Made by a program: the position numbers and the translations under genes
The notes under the pieces: generated by a model
What the model was told of the DNA's origin: nothing
The model's input: only the letters and a program-made list of their open reading frames with translations
Database searches by the model: none
Source of the DNA: Spongorhabdus nitratireducens
Lineage (GTDB): Bacteria > Pseudomonadota > Gammaproteobacteria > Pseudomonadales > Endozoicomonadaceae
Reading direction: 5' to 3'
Length of the DNA: 64,000 nucleotides
Assembly: GCA_947387575.1 (NCBI GenBank)
Contig: CANDOC010000005.1
Location: 1-64,000, forward strand
Shown here: positions 15,548 through 24,760 of the stretch, one piece after another
How the letters are laid out: every line of letters starts with the position of its first letter
Numbering within the stretch: the first letter of the stretch is position 1

Positions 15548-16942
15548 CTAGATACCGCCTTCTGTCAGCTTTGCCGGATCCAGCAGTTTTTCCAATTCAC
15601 TGCGGGAAAGATCGGTATTTTCAAGGGCAACATCAATCACCGGTCGTCCTTCCTTATAAGCCTGCTTGGCAATCTCTGCCGCTTTCAGATAACCGATAAT
15701 CGGGTTCAGGGCTGTAACCAGAATAGGGTTACGAGACAGAGCCTGTTTCAGGTTGTTTTCATTGACGGTAAAACTGCTGATGGCTTTGTCAGCCAGCAGA
15801 CGGGAAACATTAGACAACAGACTGATGCTTTCCAGCAGGTTACGGGCAATGACCGGCAACATTACGTTGAGCTCAAAGTTTCCGGACTGTCCTGCAACGG
15901 TAACCGTTGCATCATTGCCGATCACCTGAGCGGCAACCATTGCCGTAGCTTCCGGAATAACCGGATTGACTTTGCCAGGCATAATCGATGAACCCGGCTG
16001 CAGCGCTTCCAGTTCAATCTCGCTGAGTCCTGCCAGAGGGCCGGAGTTCATCCAGCGCAGATCATTGGCAATTTTCATCAGTGACACTGCCGTGGTTTTC
16101 AGCTGTCCGGAGACCGAGACGGCTATATCCTGAGTACCAATATGGGTAAACAGATTAGCTGCCGGCGTAAACTGAATGCCGGTAATCTCACTTAACTCCT
16201 GACAGAAGCCGGCAGAAAAATCCGGATGGGCATTGATACCCGTGCCAACAGCGGTACCGCCCTGAGCCAGGCTTTGCAGTGCCGGTTGCATACTTTCCAG
16301 TGCCGTAATGTTCTGGTCAATCTGGGTGGCCCAGCTGAGCAGGCTCTGTTCCATTCGAACCGGCATGGCATCCATCAGATGAGTACGTCCGGTCTTGATC
16401 TGATCCTTTAGTGTCTTTGCCTTATTCTTTATTGCGGTAGAAAGGTATTCCAGTGCGGGCAGAAGCCGTTGCTCCAGTTCAAGTGCGGCACTGATATGAA
16501 TGGTGCTGGGAATAATATCGTTGCTGCTCTGACCATAATTTACATGATCGTTGGGGCTGACGGCTTCAGTCGCTTTTTGGCTGGCCGAAATTTTCTTGTT
16601 GGCCAGCGTTGCCAGTACTTCATTGGCATTCATATTAGAACTGGTACCGGATCCGGTCTGGAAGATATCAACCGGGAAGTGCTGGATCAGATCCGGACTC
16701 AGCAGCAATTCGTCGACAGCATCGGATATGGCGACAGCCATTGGGCCTGCAACCAGATCCAGCCGGGCATTGGTTTTTGCCGCCGCTTTTTTCGCCAGCA
16801 GTAAAGCACGAATAAAGGCTTCAGGCATGGGCTGGCCGCTGATGGGGAAGTTATTAACGGCGCGTTGGGTCTGAGCGGCATACAATGCTTGAGCCGGAAC
16901 TTCCAGTTCGCCCATGCTGTCTTTTTCAAGACGGGTTTCCAT
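15548..16942 (-). CDS. fumC: class II fumarate hydratase
   Basis: 464 residues, normal for FumC. It carries the superfamily signature GSSIMPGKVNP (about 315-325), the substrate-loop QTGSGTSSNMNANEV (about 98-112), SPNDHVNYGQSSND and TGRTHLMDA. The start LEKDSMGELEVP matches the EKDSMGxIxVP start of FumC. The enzyme converts fumarate to L-malate without iron-sulfur clusters, so it is typically used under iron limitation or oxidative stress. A small FagA-like gene lies upstream on the same strand and a Fur-like box lies beyond that. GAGGAAG precedes the ATG. Confidence 0.93.
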   Translation of the reverse strand: METRLEKDSMGELEVPAQALYAAQTQRAVNNFPISGQPMPEAFIRALLLAKKAAAKTNARLDLVAGPMAVAISDAVDELLLSPDLIQHFPVDIFQTGSGTSSNMNANEVLATLANKKISASQKATEAVSPNDHVNYGQSSNDIIPSTIHISAALELEQRLLPALEYLSTAIKNKAKTLKDQIKTGRTHLMDAMPVRMEQSLLSWATQIDQNITALESMQPALQSLAQGGTAVGTGINAHPDFSAGFCQELSEITGIQFTPAANLFTHIGTQDIAVSVSGQLKTTAVSLMKIANDLRWMNSGPLAGLSEIELEALQPGSSIMPGKVNPVIPEATAMVAAQVIGNDATVTVAGQSGNFELNVMLPVIARNLLESISLLSNVSRLLADKAISSFTVNENNLKQALSRNPILVTALNPIIGYLKAAEIAKQAYKEGRPVIDVALENTDLSRSELEKLLDPAKLTEGGI

Positions 16943-17146
16943 TACAGAATCTTCCTCTTGTTATGTTGAAGCACCTGTTCATAGGCGACCCCTTTTATGA
17001 AGGATCAGGAACAGGCGTTAAAAAGGCAGCGAGACAAGGTGCTACTCAACTTATGTCAGCAGAACCGGCTGCCCGTCAAATATTTTGGTCTTCTTATATC
17101 TGGTCTGCTGATAACGTCAGGTTATACAGCCCTATCGTCGTGCGAG

Positions 17147-17503
17147 TCAGGTGTGATCGTAGGGATTAAAAAAGTTACTGACCGTTCTGACTTCCTGCAT
17201 TAACTGCCGCAGTTCAGTCTGGTTCTGTTCTGTCAGAGCCAGCCGCTGCAGTTCCATTAATGGCTGGTAAATATTATCCAGACAGAGACAGCGCCAGTGA
17301 GCCGGATTCAGATCATCGGCAAAGGCTTCCAGTAATAACCGGGTACAGGCGATATTGACCGCCCAGCGCTGACGCCTGGGTTGAGAATAGGTTGTTGCCT
17401 CCAGTTCCAGCCATAGCTGGAGAGTCGCTGGATTGTCGGGTTGCTCGGCATAGCGCACGATTCTGCGCAGTCGGGCAACAGCAGGATCATTCAGATTGGA
17501 CAC
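17147..17503 (-). CDS. small FagA-like protein upstream of fumC
   Basis: 118 residues, helical, without signal peptide or membrane helix; rich in Arg, Leu and Gln, ending NFFNPYDHT. It is transcribed towards fumC with a gap of 204 nt. In pseudomonads a small gene, fagA, precedes fumC in a Fur-controlled fagA-fumC-orfX-sodA operon. The position, size and the nearby Fur-like box match that arrangement, but residue-level homology was not established, so the name is tentative. No function is known for FagA. The 204-nt gap to fumC shows nothing else. Confidence 0.6.
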   Translation of the reverse strand: MSNLNDPAVARLRRIVRYAEQPDNPATLQLWLELEATTYSQPRRQRWAVNIACTRLLLEAFADDLNPAHWRCLCLDNIYQPLMELQRLALTEQNQTELRQLMQEVRTVSNFFNPYDHT

Positions 17504-17667
17504 AACGTTCTCCCTCCGGTCTGGCTCTTCATCTCCTCACGGGGACCAAAAGGTTTTCGCAGTAATTTCTACAACAAGCTTCTCGCGGGATTGGTACTTG
17601 CCGGATAGAAACTTTGTTGTAAAAAGTACGGCGTAGAGTTTACAACGTTGCAGTTTTCTAATACAAA

Positions 17668-17682
17668 TAATAACTGTTCTCA
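17668..17682. promoter_or_regulatory. Fur-like box between the FagA-like gene and the TPR-like gene
   Basis: TAATAACTGTTCTCA (on the other strand TGAGAACaGTTATTA) matches 10 of 14 informative positions of the 7-1-7 Fur consensus and is embedded in the longer inverted repeat CAAAT...ATTTG (17664-17686). It lies 22 nt before the 17704 start and 165 nt from the divergent gene. Confidence 0.45.
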
Positions 17683-17703
17683 TTTGCAATAAAGAGAAAA
17701 GTT

Positions 17704-18219
17704 ATGTCGACCTGGCAACAAAAACTCCGGCAGGGCAATGCTGATTTCAACAGCTGTCGCTGGCTTCAGGCAGAATCAGCCTACCGGGATGCAGCCGAAC
17801 AGCTGGCAAAACTGTGGGCAAGCAAGCCACAGGATACTCAGTTGATGATGGCATGGATTGTCAGTATGCATAATCTGGCATCGTTGTTTGAGCGCCTGGA
17901 TGAACCGGAAACAGCCAGCCCGTTTCTGTTTCTTCCGTACCGCAGAGTACTGTCACTGCTGCAGGCCAGTGATATGTCGGAAGCATTTCATTTTGATCTG
18001 TTACGGGCGTTACGTTATACAGCGATTCCTCTGCTGGAATTTTCCCAGCGACATCCAGTCTGCCAAAGCTGTGCCGATCATCTGGAGGCTGTACGTCAAT
18101 GGCTTAATGCTCAGGCAGTGGAAGTGACACCGGCTGCATCAGTAAGAGCCGGTTCAGTGGCAACGATGACAGGGATTCCATCGCATCAGTTGGCGATGGC
18201 ACAAAACTCGGTACATTGA
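17704..18219 (+). CDS. TPR-like conserved protein of unknown function
   Basis: 171 residues, soluble. The N-terminal half (GNADFNSCRWLQAESAYRDAAEQLAKLW) reads like a tetratricopeptide helical pair, followed by MMAWIVSMHNLASLFERLDEP. A CQSC pair occurs at about 120. AAAGAGAAAAG precedes the ATG. It is divergent from the FagA-like gene and shares the region with the Fur-like box, so it may be iron-responsive. No enzyme motif is seen. It ends before a strong terminator. Confidence 0.65.
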   Translation: MSTWQQKLRQGNADFNSCRWLQAESAYRDAAEQLAKLWASKPQDTQLMMAWIVSMHNLASLFERLDEPETASPFLFLPYRRVLSLLQASDMSEAFHFDLLRALRYTAIPLLEFSQRHPVCQSCADHLEAVRQWLNAQAVEVTPAASVRAGSVATMTGIPSHQLAMAQNSVH

Positions 18220-18243
18220 GTTTTACAGGGTTTTTGTTTCGAT

Positions 18244-18274
18244 AAAGGCACCTGATGACAGGTGCCTTTTGTTT
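18244..18274. terminator. bidirectional terminator between the TPR-like gene and cstA-like gene
   Basis: AAAGGCACCTG-ATGA-CAGGTGCCTTT forms a perfect 11-bp stem with a 4-nt loop and T/A runs on both sides, between two convergent genes. Confidence 0.8.
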
Positions 18275-18289
18275 GGGAAAATATAAACC

Positions 18290-19726
18290 TTAAACCAGCT
18301 CGTCTTCGACCGGTTTTGGCTTGTTCCAGTAAAAGCGCAGGGTGAATCCGGCACAGGCCAGTGCAGCAGCAACGGCACCCATCGGGTAGGCATGAGTCGT
18401 TGATAACCCCAGCCCTTCCGGCGCCATTAGAATATAAGTACTGCAGACACCGGTCATAAAGGTTGCCGGAATCAGTGCGATCCATGCAGGACGGTTGTGA
18501 TACACCATGTAAACAGCAGCAGACCACAAGACAATGGTTGCCAGTGCCTGGTTGGAAAAAGCGAAATAACGCCAGATAACGGAGAAGTCGACAAGTGTCA
18601 GACCGTAACCAAGAAGAAATACCGGAACGGCCAGCAATAACCGGTTAAATACTGGAAACTGAGACAGTTTTAGCATATCGGCAAAAATCAGCCTGATACT
18701 GCGAAAAGCGGTATCACCGGATGTAATCGGGCAGGCAATCACACCCAGAATGGCCAGAAAACCACCCAGCGTTCCTAACAAGCCCACGGCAATCTCATTA
18801 ACCACCATGGACGGTCCGCCCTTGTCGAGCACTATGGATAGCCCTTGAATACCATCCGGGAAAAAGGCCATGGCCGCCGCGGCCCAGATCAGGGTAATCA
18901 CACCCTCTGCCACCATTGCGCCATAGAACACCCGGCGGCCATACATTTCGGTAGAAATGCAACGTGCCATTATGGGTGACTGGGTAGCATGAAATCCGCT
19001 GATGGCACCACAGGCAATGGTAATACAGAGCATGGGCCAGACAGGTAAGCCAGCCGGATGATCTGACGGTGTACCGATTTCCGGAACAGGCAGCCCCTTG
19101 AATACCAGCATGCCGCCAATACCCAGCGCCATAAACAGCAAGGCAACAGCAAACAGGGGGTAGATGCGGCCAATCAGTTTATCGACAGGAACAATGGTCG
19201 CGATAAAGTAATAGCCCAGAATTGCCACTATCCAGAATGCTTTGGTGGCAAAGATGCCGGTAAAGCCAAGATTACAAAGCAGGGAAGCCGGGCCGACAAC
19301 GAATACTGTTCCAACCAGCAGCAACAGGATAATAGACATCAGACGCATAAACTGGCAGACCCGGCTGCCAAGATAAATACCGACAACATCGGGAATACTC
19401 TTGCCTTCATGCCGCACTGACATCATGCCGGAAAAATAGTCGTGTACAGCGCCGGCAAAAATACATCCACAGACAATCCAGACAAAGGCAGCAGGTCCGT
19501 ATAGTGCACCGAGAATGGCACCAAAAATCGGGCCAAGCCCTGCAATATTAAGAAACTGAATCAGGAAAATACGAGGCCAGCTCATGGGTACAAAGTCCAC
19601 ATGGTCTGTCATCTCGAGTGCAGGTGTTGGTCGATTCGGATCAGCGCCGAACAGTCGTTCAACCAGAGCACCATAAGTGAGATAGCCCAGAATCAGGGCC
19701 ACAAGGGAAAGCAAAAAACTGGTCAA
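18290..19726 (-). CDS. carbon starvation protein CstA family transporter
   Basis: 478 residues with about 12-14 membrane helices. The N-terminal block SWPRIFLIQFLNIAGLGPIFGAILGALYGP and the CxFAGAVHDYFSGMMSVRHEG segment are typical of CstA/YjiY (here broken into parts at about 49-78 and 85-107). It is the short form, lacking the last part of E. coli CstA (701 residues). CstA-family proteins import peptides or pyruvate during nutrient limitation, and some are targets of CsrA. The substrate here is unknown. It is monocistronic between two other transcription units. Confidence 0.88.
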   Translation of the reverse strand: MTSFLLSLVALILGYLTYGALVERLFGADPNRPTPALEMTDHVDFVPMSWPRIFLIQFLNIAGLGPIFGAILGALYGPAAFVWIVCGCIFAGAVHDYFSGMMSVRHEGKSIPDVVGIYLGSRVCQFMRLMSIILLLLVGTVFVVGPASLLCNLGFTGIFATKAFWIVAILGYYFIATIVPVDKLIGRIYPLFAVALLFMALGIGGMLVFKGLPVPEIGTPSDHPAGLPVWPMLCITIACGAISGFHATQSPIMARCISTEMYGRRVFYGAMVAEGVITLIWAAAAMAFFPDGIQGLSIVLDKGGPSMVVNEIAVGLLGTLGGFLAILGVIACPITSGDTAFRSIRLIFADMLKLSQFPVFNRLLLAVPVFLLGYGLTLVDFSVIWRYFAFSNQALATIVLWSAAVYMVYHNRPAWIALIPATFMTGVCSTYILMAPEGLGLSTTHAYPMGAVAAALACAGFTLRFYWNKPKPVEDELV

Positions 19727-19912
19727 GGTACGCCCTCCGAATCATTACTGATGAAGTGACGGTCTCCTCTTAACCCGTTCTTCAACATCCGTTCTTCAAC
19801 CTCAGGATCCATCGCATGCCAGAAAAGGCTGGGTATTTCTAATGATTATGTTGAATACCAAGCATAGATCCATTTTCGGGGATCACCAGTAAGAACGTTC
19901 AGAAAACAGCCG

Positions 19913-20470
19913 TTATTTGGAGGGCTTATTCATCTGTTGCTGCTGTAGCTGGATTTGCTGTTCGATTTGTTTCTGTAACTCAAGTTGCTGCATATTTTGT
20001 AACTGTTGTTGGCGTAGTAAATTGAGCTGTTCCTGCTGACGTTTCAGGTATTCTTCCTGATAAGCCTGAAACGCTGCAGTGTCACGAAAGTTCGGTATCT
20101 TCTGCCGGCTCTGGGTGCTGCATGACTTCTCTGCAGACAGTGCAACCAAATGGTTGTAGCGCTGGCGATAGGCATCGATTTCGATTTGTTCGGATTGGGT
20201 CAGATCCATAAAGAACCAGGGCACAAGAAAGAATACGCCGGTAATACCCAGAGCGACGTTTTTCCCGGTTTTATTGGTTTTGGGTAAACGGTGATTAATC
20301 TCGGACTCAATGGATCTTAATTCAGCTTCCAGTGAAGCACAGCTGCGATCATCATCACCAAACTGGCGGATAGTGACAGGATAGGGATCTCGTCCAGCAC
20401 ACCCTGTCAGCAGCGAAAACAACACAGTTAATGGAATCAGTAAAGCAGGCAGGTGTCGTGCATATTTCAT
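19913..20470 (-). CDS. glutamine-rich lipoprotein
   Basis: 185 residues. A signal peptide ends in the lipobox LLTGC (Cys about 24), so it is probably lipid-anchored; Gly-Arg-Asp after the cysteine leaves final sorting uncertain. A second hydrophobic segment (VALGITGVFFLVPWFFMDL, about 70-88) is present. The C-terminus (about 135-180) is a Gln/Leu-rich coiled coil. Two further cysteines (43 and 118 region) could form a disulfide. Function is not recognised. It is divergent from the BMC gene. Confidence 0.7.
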   Translation of the reverse strand: MKYARHLPALLIPLTVLFSLLTGCAGRDPYPVTIRQFGDDDRSCASLEAELRSIESEINHRLPKTNKTGKNVALGITGVFFLVPWFFMDLTQSEQIEIDAYRQRYNHLVALSAEKSCSTQSRQKIPNFRDTAAFQAYQEEYLKRQQEQLNLLRQQQLQNMQQLELQKQIEQQIQLQQQQMNKPSK

Positions 20471-20727
20471 TTTTCGTTCAGCTCATAAGCACCAAGCAGG
20501 AAGCATAGTAGAAAAAGAGTGATGCTAAAGAGATGTTTCTATGCCGTTATAAATGGGCTCTACGGCTATCCTGCACAGATCAAGAAAAAATCATTCATTC
20601 ACAAAATAAAGTGCCTCTTGGCATTATTTATGCTAATCATGCCGAGTCCTATGGTTTACACCCTTATGAGTTGTTATGTAATTCAGGTTAATACCCGGAA
20701 GTTGGGTATTACAGGAGATCAGGCCTA

Positions 20728-21279
20728 ATGAACAAGGCGCTGGGATTGCTGGAATTCACCAGCATTGCAAAAGGCATGGAAGCCGCCGATGCCATGACCA
20801 AAGTGGCGGCGATAAAACTGGAGGAGGCAAAAACAGTTTGCCCCGGAAAGTATCTGGTCATTGTGTCCGGTAATCTGCACACAGTGGCAACATCGGTTCA
20901 GGCCGGGGAAGACAAAGGAAAGCAGCTGGTAGTTGACCGGTTGTTGATGACTGATATTCATCCGGAAGTGCTGTCAGGCCTGAATGGCTCTGAGACTTTT
21001 CCTGACGTTGGGCCTGTTGGTGTGTTGGAGTTTTTCAGTGTGGCATCAGCGCTGGTCGCTACAGATGCTGCAGCGAAGGCTGCTGATGTAAAAATGATTG
21101 ATGTCCGGCTGGCCATGGCAATTGGCGGCAAGTCCTATGTGACTATGACCGGAGACCTGGAACAGGTGCAAACGGCAGTCGATGCCGGAGAGGCTGCAGC
21201 GCGGGAAGCCGGAATGCAAATTGGCCGAACGGTTATTCCGGCACCGACGGAGGAATTCTTCCGGAAACTGGTTCGTTAA
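20728..21279 (+). CDS. PduT-like tandem BMC-domain shell protein
   Basis: 183 residues made of two BMC domains (about 3-85 and 95-175). The sequence follows PduT closely: the start KALGLLEFTSIAKGMEAADAM and, in the second domain, VGVLEFFSVASALVATDAAAK, IGGKSYV and VIPAPTE. Cys38, which in PduT supplies the pore ligand of a [4Fe-4S] cluster at the trimer axis, is present in KTVCPGK. PduT-type proteins sit in microcompartment shells and are thought to pass electrons. No other shell protein or core enzyme is in the window. It faces a cobalamin adenosyltransferase gene. AGGAG lies about 11 nt before the ATG. Confidence 0.88.
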   Translation: MNKALGLLEFTSIAKGMEAADAMTKVAAIKLEEAKTVCPGKYLVIVSGNLHTVATSVQAGEDKGKQLVVDRLLMTDIHPEVLSGLNGSETFPDVGPVGVLEFFSVASALVATDAAAKAADVKMIDVRLAMAIGGKSYVTMTGDLEQVQTAVDAGEAAAREAGMQIGRTVIPAPTEEFFRKLVR

Positions 21280-21289
21280 TCGAGACTAG

Positions 21290-21359
21290 ATTGTACCTTC
21301 TATATTGAACCTTTTATGCGAAAATACCCTTATAGAAGGCTCAGTATAGAGGGTACAAT
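21290..21359. terminator. long inverted repeat between convergent BMC and adenosyltransferase genes
   Basis: ATTGTACCTTCTATA (21290-21304) is complementary to 21345-21359 except for one G:U pair. The enclosed 40 nt contain another TATAGAAGG that can compete for pairing. The stem ends in ATTTT, as in a bidirectional terminator. Confidence 0.55.
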
Positions 21360-21373
21360 TTTGCCTTCAGAAA

Positions 21374-21958
21374 TCAGACCTTGTTCTTGTCTGACTGCTG
21401 CCACAGTATTTCACCGCCGGATTCCCGGGCCGTGACCCGCGCCAGCACAAACATCAGGTCAGACAGCCGGTTCAGGTATTGCATCAGTGGAGGGTTGATA
21501 TCTTCCCCCGCTTCTTTGGCCGCAATAACCCGACGCTCAGCCCGGCGGGCAATCGTTCTCACCATATGGCAATAGCAGGCTAACTGAGAACCTCCTGGCA
21601 AAATAAAGTTCTTCAGGGCTGGCAAGTCTTTATTGAACTGATCCAGCATGGTTTCAAGATCAGTTACAAAATCTTCCTGAATAAGCTGATATCCGGGCAT
21701 GGCCAGTTCGCCACCCAGATCAAACAGCCGGTGCTGAATATTTTCCAGCGGCGCATGCAGCTCTTCTGCCAATAACTGCGTCGTCTTGATTTCATTGATC
21801 AGCAGCCCGACCCAGGTATTCAGTTCGTCGACAGTACCGATTGCTTCAATCCGCTCGTGGGTTTTGGATACCCGGCGCTGATCACCAAGACCGGTCGTGC
21901 CTTTATCACCAGTGCGGGTATAAATTTTGGACAGACGGTTACGGTTGTCTTGTGTCAT
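21374..21958 (-). CDS. PduO-type ATP:cob(I)alamin adenosyltransferase
   Basis: 194 residues. Hallmarks are KIYTRTGDKGTTGLG (about 10-24, ATP-binding), the EAIGTVDELNTWVG helix, HRLFDLGGELA, and the C-terminal RTIARRAERRV and YLNRLSDLMFVLAR. The enzyme makes adenosylcobalamin, the cofactor of diol dehydratase, ethanolamine ammonia-lyase and methylmalonyl-CoA mutase. It lies 55 nt after an AraC-family gene on the same strand and converges on the PduT-like gene. No cobalamin riboswitch was recognised upstream. Confidence 0.93.
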   Translation of the reverse strand: MTQDNRNRLSKIYTRTGDKGTTGLGDQRRVSKTHERIEAIGTVDELNTWVGLLINEIKTTQLLAEELHAPLENIQHRLFDLGGELAMPGYQLIQEDFVTDLETMLDQFNKDLPALKNFILPGGSQLACYCHMVRTIARRAERRVIAAKEAGEDINPPLMQYLNRLSDLMFVLARVTARESGGEILWQQSDKNKV

Positions 21959-22012
21959 AGGATCTTCAGGGCTTTCTGGAGTTAAAAGGTATTATCAACA
22001 AATATTACTCAT

Positions 22013-22897
22013 TCAAGCATGCTGTTTCAGATAATTTCTGGGTGAAGCGCCATAGAACTGACGAAATAACCGGCTGAAATGACTCAGGTTCTGAAATCCC
22101 AGGTCAAAGCAGGTCTGGGTGACGGAACGGCCCTGCTTTAACATCTCCAATGATTTTTTCATTCGCTGTTGTTTTTGATATTCCGCCGGAGAGACACCCA
22201 GCTTGCGCTGAAACTCACTGTAAAGGCGGCTGCGGCTCATACAGGCAATGGTACAAAGAGTATCCATATCCAAAGGCTGTTCCGGGTGACGGTCAATGGC
22301 ATGCAACACCGCGTTGAATCCGTTGGCGTCAGGTACTCTACGGCTGTAATCCAGCAACATGTGCCGGCTTTCGTCTCGCATCAGTCGGACCAAAAGTTCG
22401 GTGATACCCAGTTCAATCAAAATCGTACGGTCCGGGTTATCTTGCAGATATGTCTGCCAGATGCGTTCTATCAGCTGCTGAGTGTCTGTCGTGTGCTGTA
22501 GATGATAAAAGCAGAAATCAGAAAGTGCTTCTTCAGTAAGAATGTCTTTATCGTATAAACGATTAGCCACTTTGGTTACACATTGTCGGTCAATTTCCAA
22601 TGCGAGGCAGGTAGTCGGGTTATCCATTGCCGCTTGGGGAAAGTCGATCGTTACTTCATTTTCTGGTGCCAGAATGAAGGACTCACCAGGAAGAAAGGGT
22701 TGACTGCTGCCACTGCAATGCAGCATTTTTTGCCCACTGACCATACTGCAATGTAGCAGTACGTCAGATTCAAACGTCACATTGCTTTCGGGCTGCCATG
22801 TGTCGTAAATACTCAGGGCCGAGTTGGAGCCATGAAAGCTGATCCTGTTTTCAACCAGTTTCTTGGGTTGTCGGGAGCCGGGCAGAAAATGAGCCAC
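22013..22897 (-). CDS. AraC-family transcriptional regulator
   Basis: 294 residues. An N-terminal cupin-like ligand domain of the AraC_N type (about 15-165) is followed by a two-part HTH domain: MDTLCTIACMSRSRLYSEFQRKLG split at about 205-230 and SVTQTCFDLGFQNLSHFSRLFRQFYG at about 255-282. It is divergent from the aldehyde dehydrogenase gene, a common arrangement for a specific activator, with 218 nt between them. The inducer is unknown; an aldehyde or alcohol is suggested by the neighbour. The adenosyltransferase gene follows on the same strand. Confidence 0.9.
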   Translation of the reverse strand: MAHFLPGSRQPKKLVENRISFHGSNSALSIYDTWQPESNVTFESDVLLHCSMVSGQKMLHCSGSSQPFLPGESFILAPENEVTIDFPQAAMDNPTTCLALEIDRQCVTKVANRLYDKDILTEEALSDFCFYHLQHTTDTQQLIERIWQTYLQDNPDRTILIELGITELLVRLMRDESRHMLLDYSRRVPDANGFNAVLHAIDRHPEQPLDMDTLCTIACMSRSRLYSEFQRKLGVSPAEYQKQQRMKKSLEMLKQGRSVTQTCFDLGFQNLSHFSRLFRQFYGASPRNYLKQHA

Positions 22898-23115
22898 GAT
22901 AGAATACCTTGCTTATCTGACTGTGAGGAAAACTCACAGCCGCCATTATTATTTTTGTTGTTGTCGCTATGATAATTCGCTGGACCGTTTGCTGGACTGA
23001 GAGGCAAGTTTTGCGGAATCACAGCAAAGCATGCCTTTTGTACTACCGATAACGTATAGCTGTCCATGCTGAAACGCATGCCAAAACAAAAAAAGAATAA
23101 AAAAGAGGCCGTTTC

Positions 23116-24636
23116 ATGATCTATGCCAATCCCGGTCAGAAAGGAGCTGTGGTCAGCTTCAAGAACCGTTATCAGAATTTTATCGGGGGTGACTGGGTTG
23201 CACCGGTTAAGGGACAGTACTTTGAGAATATTACCCCGGTAACCGGTGAAGCAATTTGTGAAGTTCCCCGTTCCACTGAAGAAGATATTAATCTGGCACT
23301 GGATGCCGCCCATGCAGCAAAAGAAGCTTGGGGTAAAACTTCAGTAACCGAACGTTCAAACATACTGTTAAAGCTGGCGGACATTATCGACGCCAACAAA
23401 GAAATGCTTGCCGTGGCAGAAACCTGGGACAACGGCAAGGCGGTCAGGGAAACGCTGGCAGCGGATATTCCGCTGGCAGCTGACCATTTTCGTTATTTTG
23501 CCGGGTGCATTCGGGCGCAGGAAGGATCCAGTGCCGATCTAGATCAGCACACCATGTCCTATCACTACCACGAGCCGCTGGGTGTCGTAGGGCAGATTAT
23601 TCCCTGGAACTTCCCCATTCTGATGGCCGCATGGAAGCTGGCACCGGCACTGGCCGCAGGTAACTGTGTGATATTGAAACCGGCGGAGCAAACCCCGGCT
23701 TCCATTCTGGTATTGATGGAGCTGGTGGGGGATCTGTTCCCTGCAGGTGTGATCAATATTGTCAACGGTTACGGTAAGGAAGCCGGTGAAGCACTGGCAA
23801 CCAGCAAACGTATTGCCAAGATCGCCTTTACCGGTTCTACCCCGGTTGGTTCACATATTCTGAAATGTGCAGCTGATAATATTATTCCGTCAACCGTCGA
23901 ACTGGGTGGCAAGTCACCGAATATCTATTTCGATGATGTTATGAGGCAGGAAGATGACTACCTGAGCAAGTCGGTAGAAGGCCTGGTGCTGGCATTCTTT
24001 AACCAGGGTGAAGTGTGTACCTGTCCTTCCCGGGCGCTGGTCCAGGAGTCTATGTACGACGAGTTTATCCCGCTGGTGGTTGACCGGGCATTGCAAATTA
24101 AACGTGGCAACCCGCTGGATACAGAAACCCAGGTGGGTGCCCAGGCCTCACAGGAACAGCATGAGAAGATCATGGGTTACCTGGAACTGGGCAGAAAGGA
24201 AGGCGTGGAGTTTCTGACCGGAGGCCACAGTGAAAGTCTGGGAGATGAATACAACAAAGGATTCTATATCCAGCCGACCCTGATGAAGGGTACGAATGAT
24301 ATGCGAGTTTTTCAGGAGGAAATTTTTGGACCAGTGGTTGGGATAACCACATTCAGGGACGAAGCCCATGCGTTGGAAATCGCCAACGATACCGAATTTG
24401 GTCTGGGCGCCGGTGTATGGACCCGGGATATCAACCGGGCGCATCGTATGGCACGAGGCATTCAGGCGGGAAGAATCTGGACCAACTGTTACCACGCTTA
24501 TCCCGCACACGCGGCATTTGGCGGATACAAAAAGTCAGGCATTGGTCGTGAAACCCATAAACGGGCACTGGAACACTACCAGCAAACCAAAAACGTTCTG
24601 GTGAGTTATGACACCAGCCCGCTAGGTTTCTTCTAA
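23116..24636 (+). CDS. NAD-dependent aldehyde dehydrogenase (ExaC/AldB type)
   Basis: 506 residues, the length of ExaC. Motifs: [29 protein letters not shown], the catalytic glutamate in [10 protein letters not shown] and the catalytic cysteine in [12 protein letters not shown]. The C-terminus ([18 protein letters not shown]) is typical of acetaldehyde dehydrogenases that feed ethanol or ethanolamine carbon into acetate. The ATG has AGAGG upstream. The divergent AraC-type regulator probably controls it. A terminator follows at 24722. Confidence 0.92.
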   Translation: MIYANPGQKGAVVSFKNRYQNFIGGDWVAPVKGQYFENITPVTGEAICEVPRSTEEDINLALDAAHAAKEAWGKTSVTERSNILLKLADIIDANKEMLAVAETWDNGKAVRETLAADIPLAADHFRYFAGCIRAQEGSSADLDQHTMSYHYHEPLGVVGQIIPWNFPILMAAWKLAPALAAGNCVILKPAEQTPASILVLMELVGDLFPAGVINIVNGYGKEAGEALATSKRIAKIAFTGSTPVGSHILKCAADNIIPSTVELGGKSPNIYFDDVMRQEDDYLSKSVEGLVLAFFNQGEVCTCPSRALVQESMYDEFIPLVVDRALQIKRGNPLDTETQVGAQASQEQHEKIMGYLELGRKEGVEFLTGGHSESLGDEYNKGFYIQPTLMKGTNDMRVFQEEIFGPVVGITTFRDEAHALEIANDTEFGLGAGVWTRDINRAHRMARGIQAGRIWTNCYHAYPAHAAFGGYKKSGIGRETHKRALEHYQQTKNVLVSYDTSPLGFF

Positions 24637-24721
24637 AGGGTTTAATTTCCTGAAAGGACGAGTTCGCAGTGATGCGTATGAGGGAAGGGCAGGGAATGCT
24701 GTTTTAAAAGGGAATTTGTAA

Positions 24722-24746
24722 GGGCGCTAATTTAGCGCCCTTTTTT
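24722..24746. terminator. bidirectional terminator after the aldehyde dehydrogenase
   Basis: GGGCGCTAA/TTAGCGCCC (24722-24730 and 24732-24740) followed by six T. It separates the plus-strand dehydrogenase from the end of the minus-strand polysaccharide locus. Confidence 0.85.
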
Positions 24747-24760
24747 ATGCGACTGAACGA

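Noticed and set aside
21959-22012. Cobalamin riboswitch before the adenosyltransferase
   Set aside because: The gap is only 54 nt and no B12-box-like sequence was seen.
22960-23020. Sigma54 promoter for the aldehyde dehydrogenase
   Set aside because: GGCAAGTTTTGC has GG-to-GC spacing of 10, not 12.
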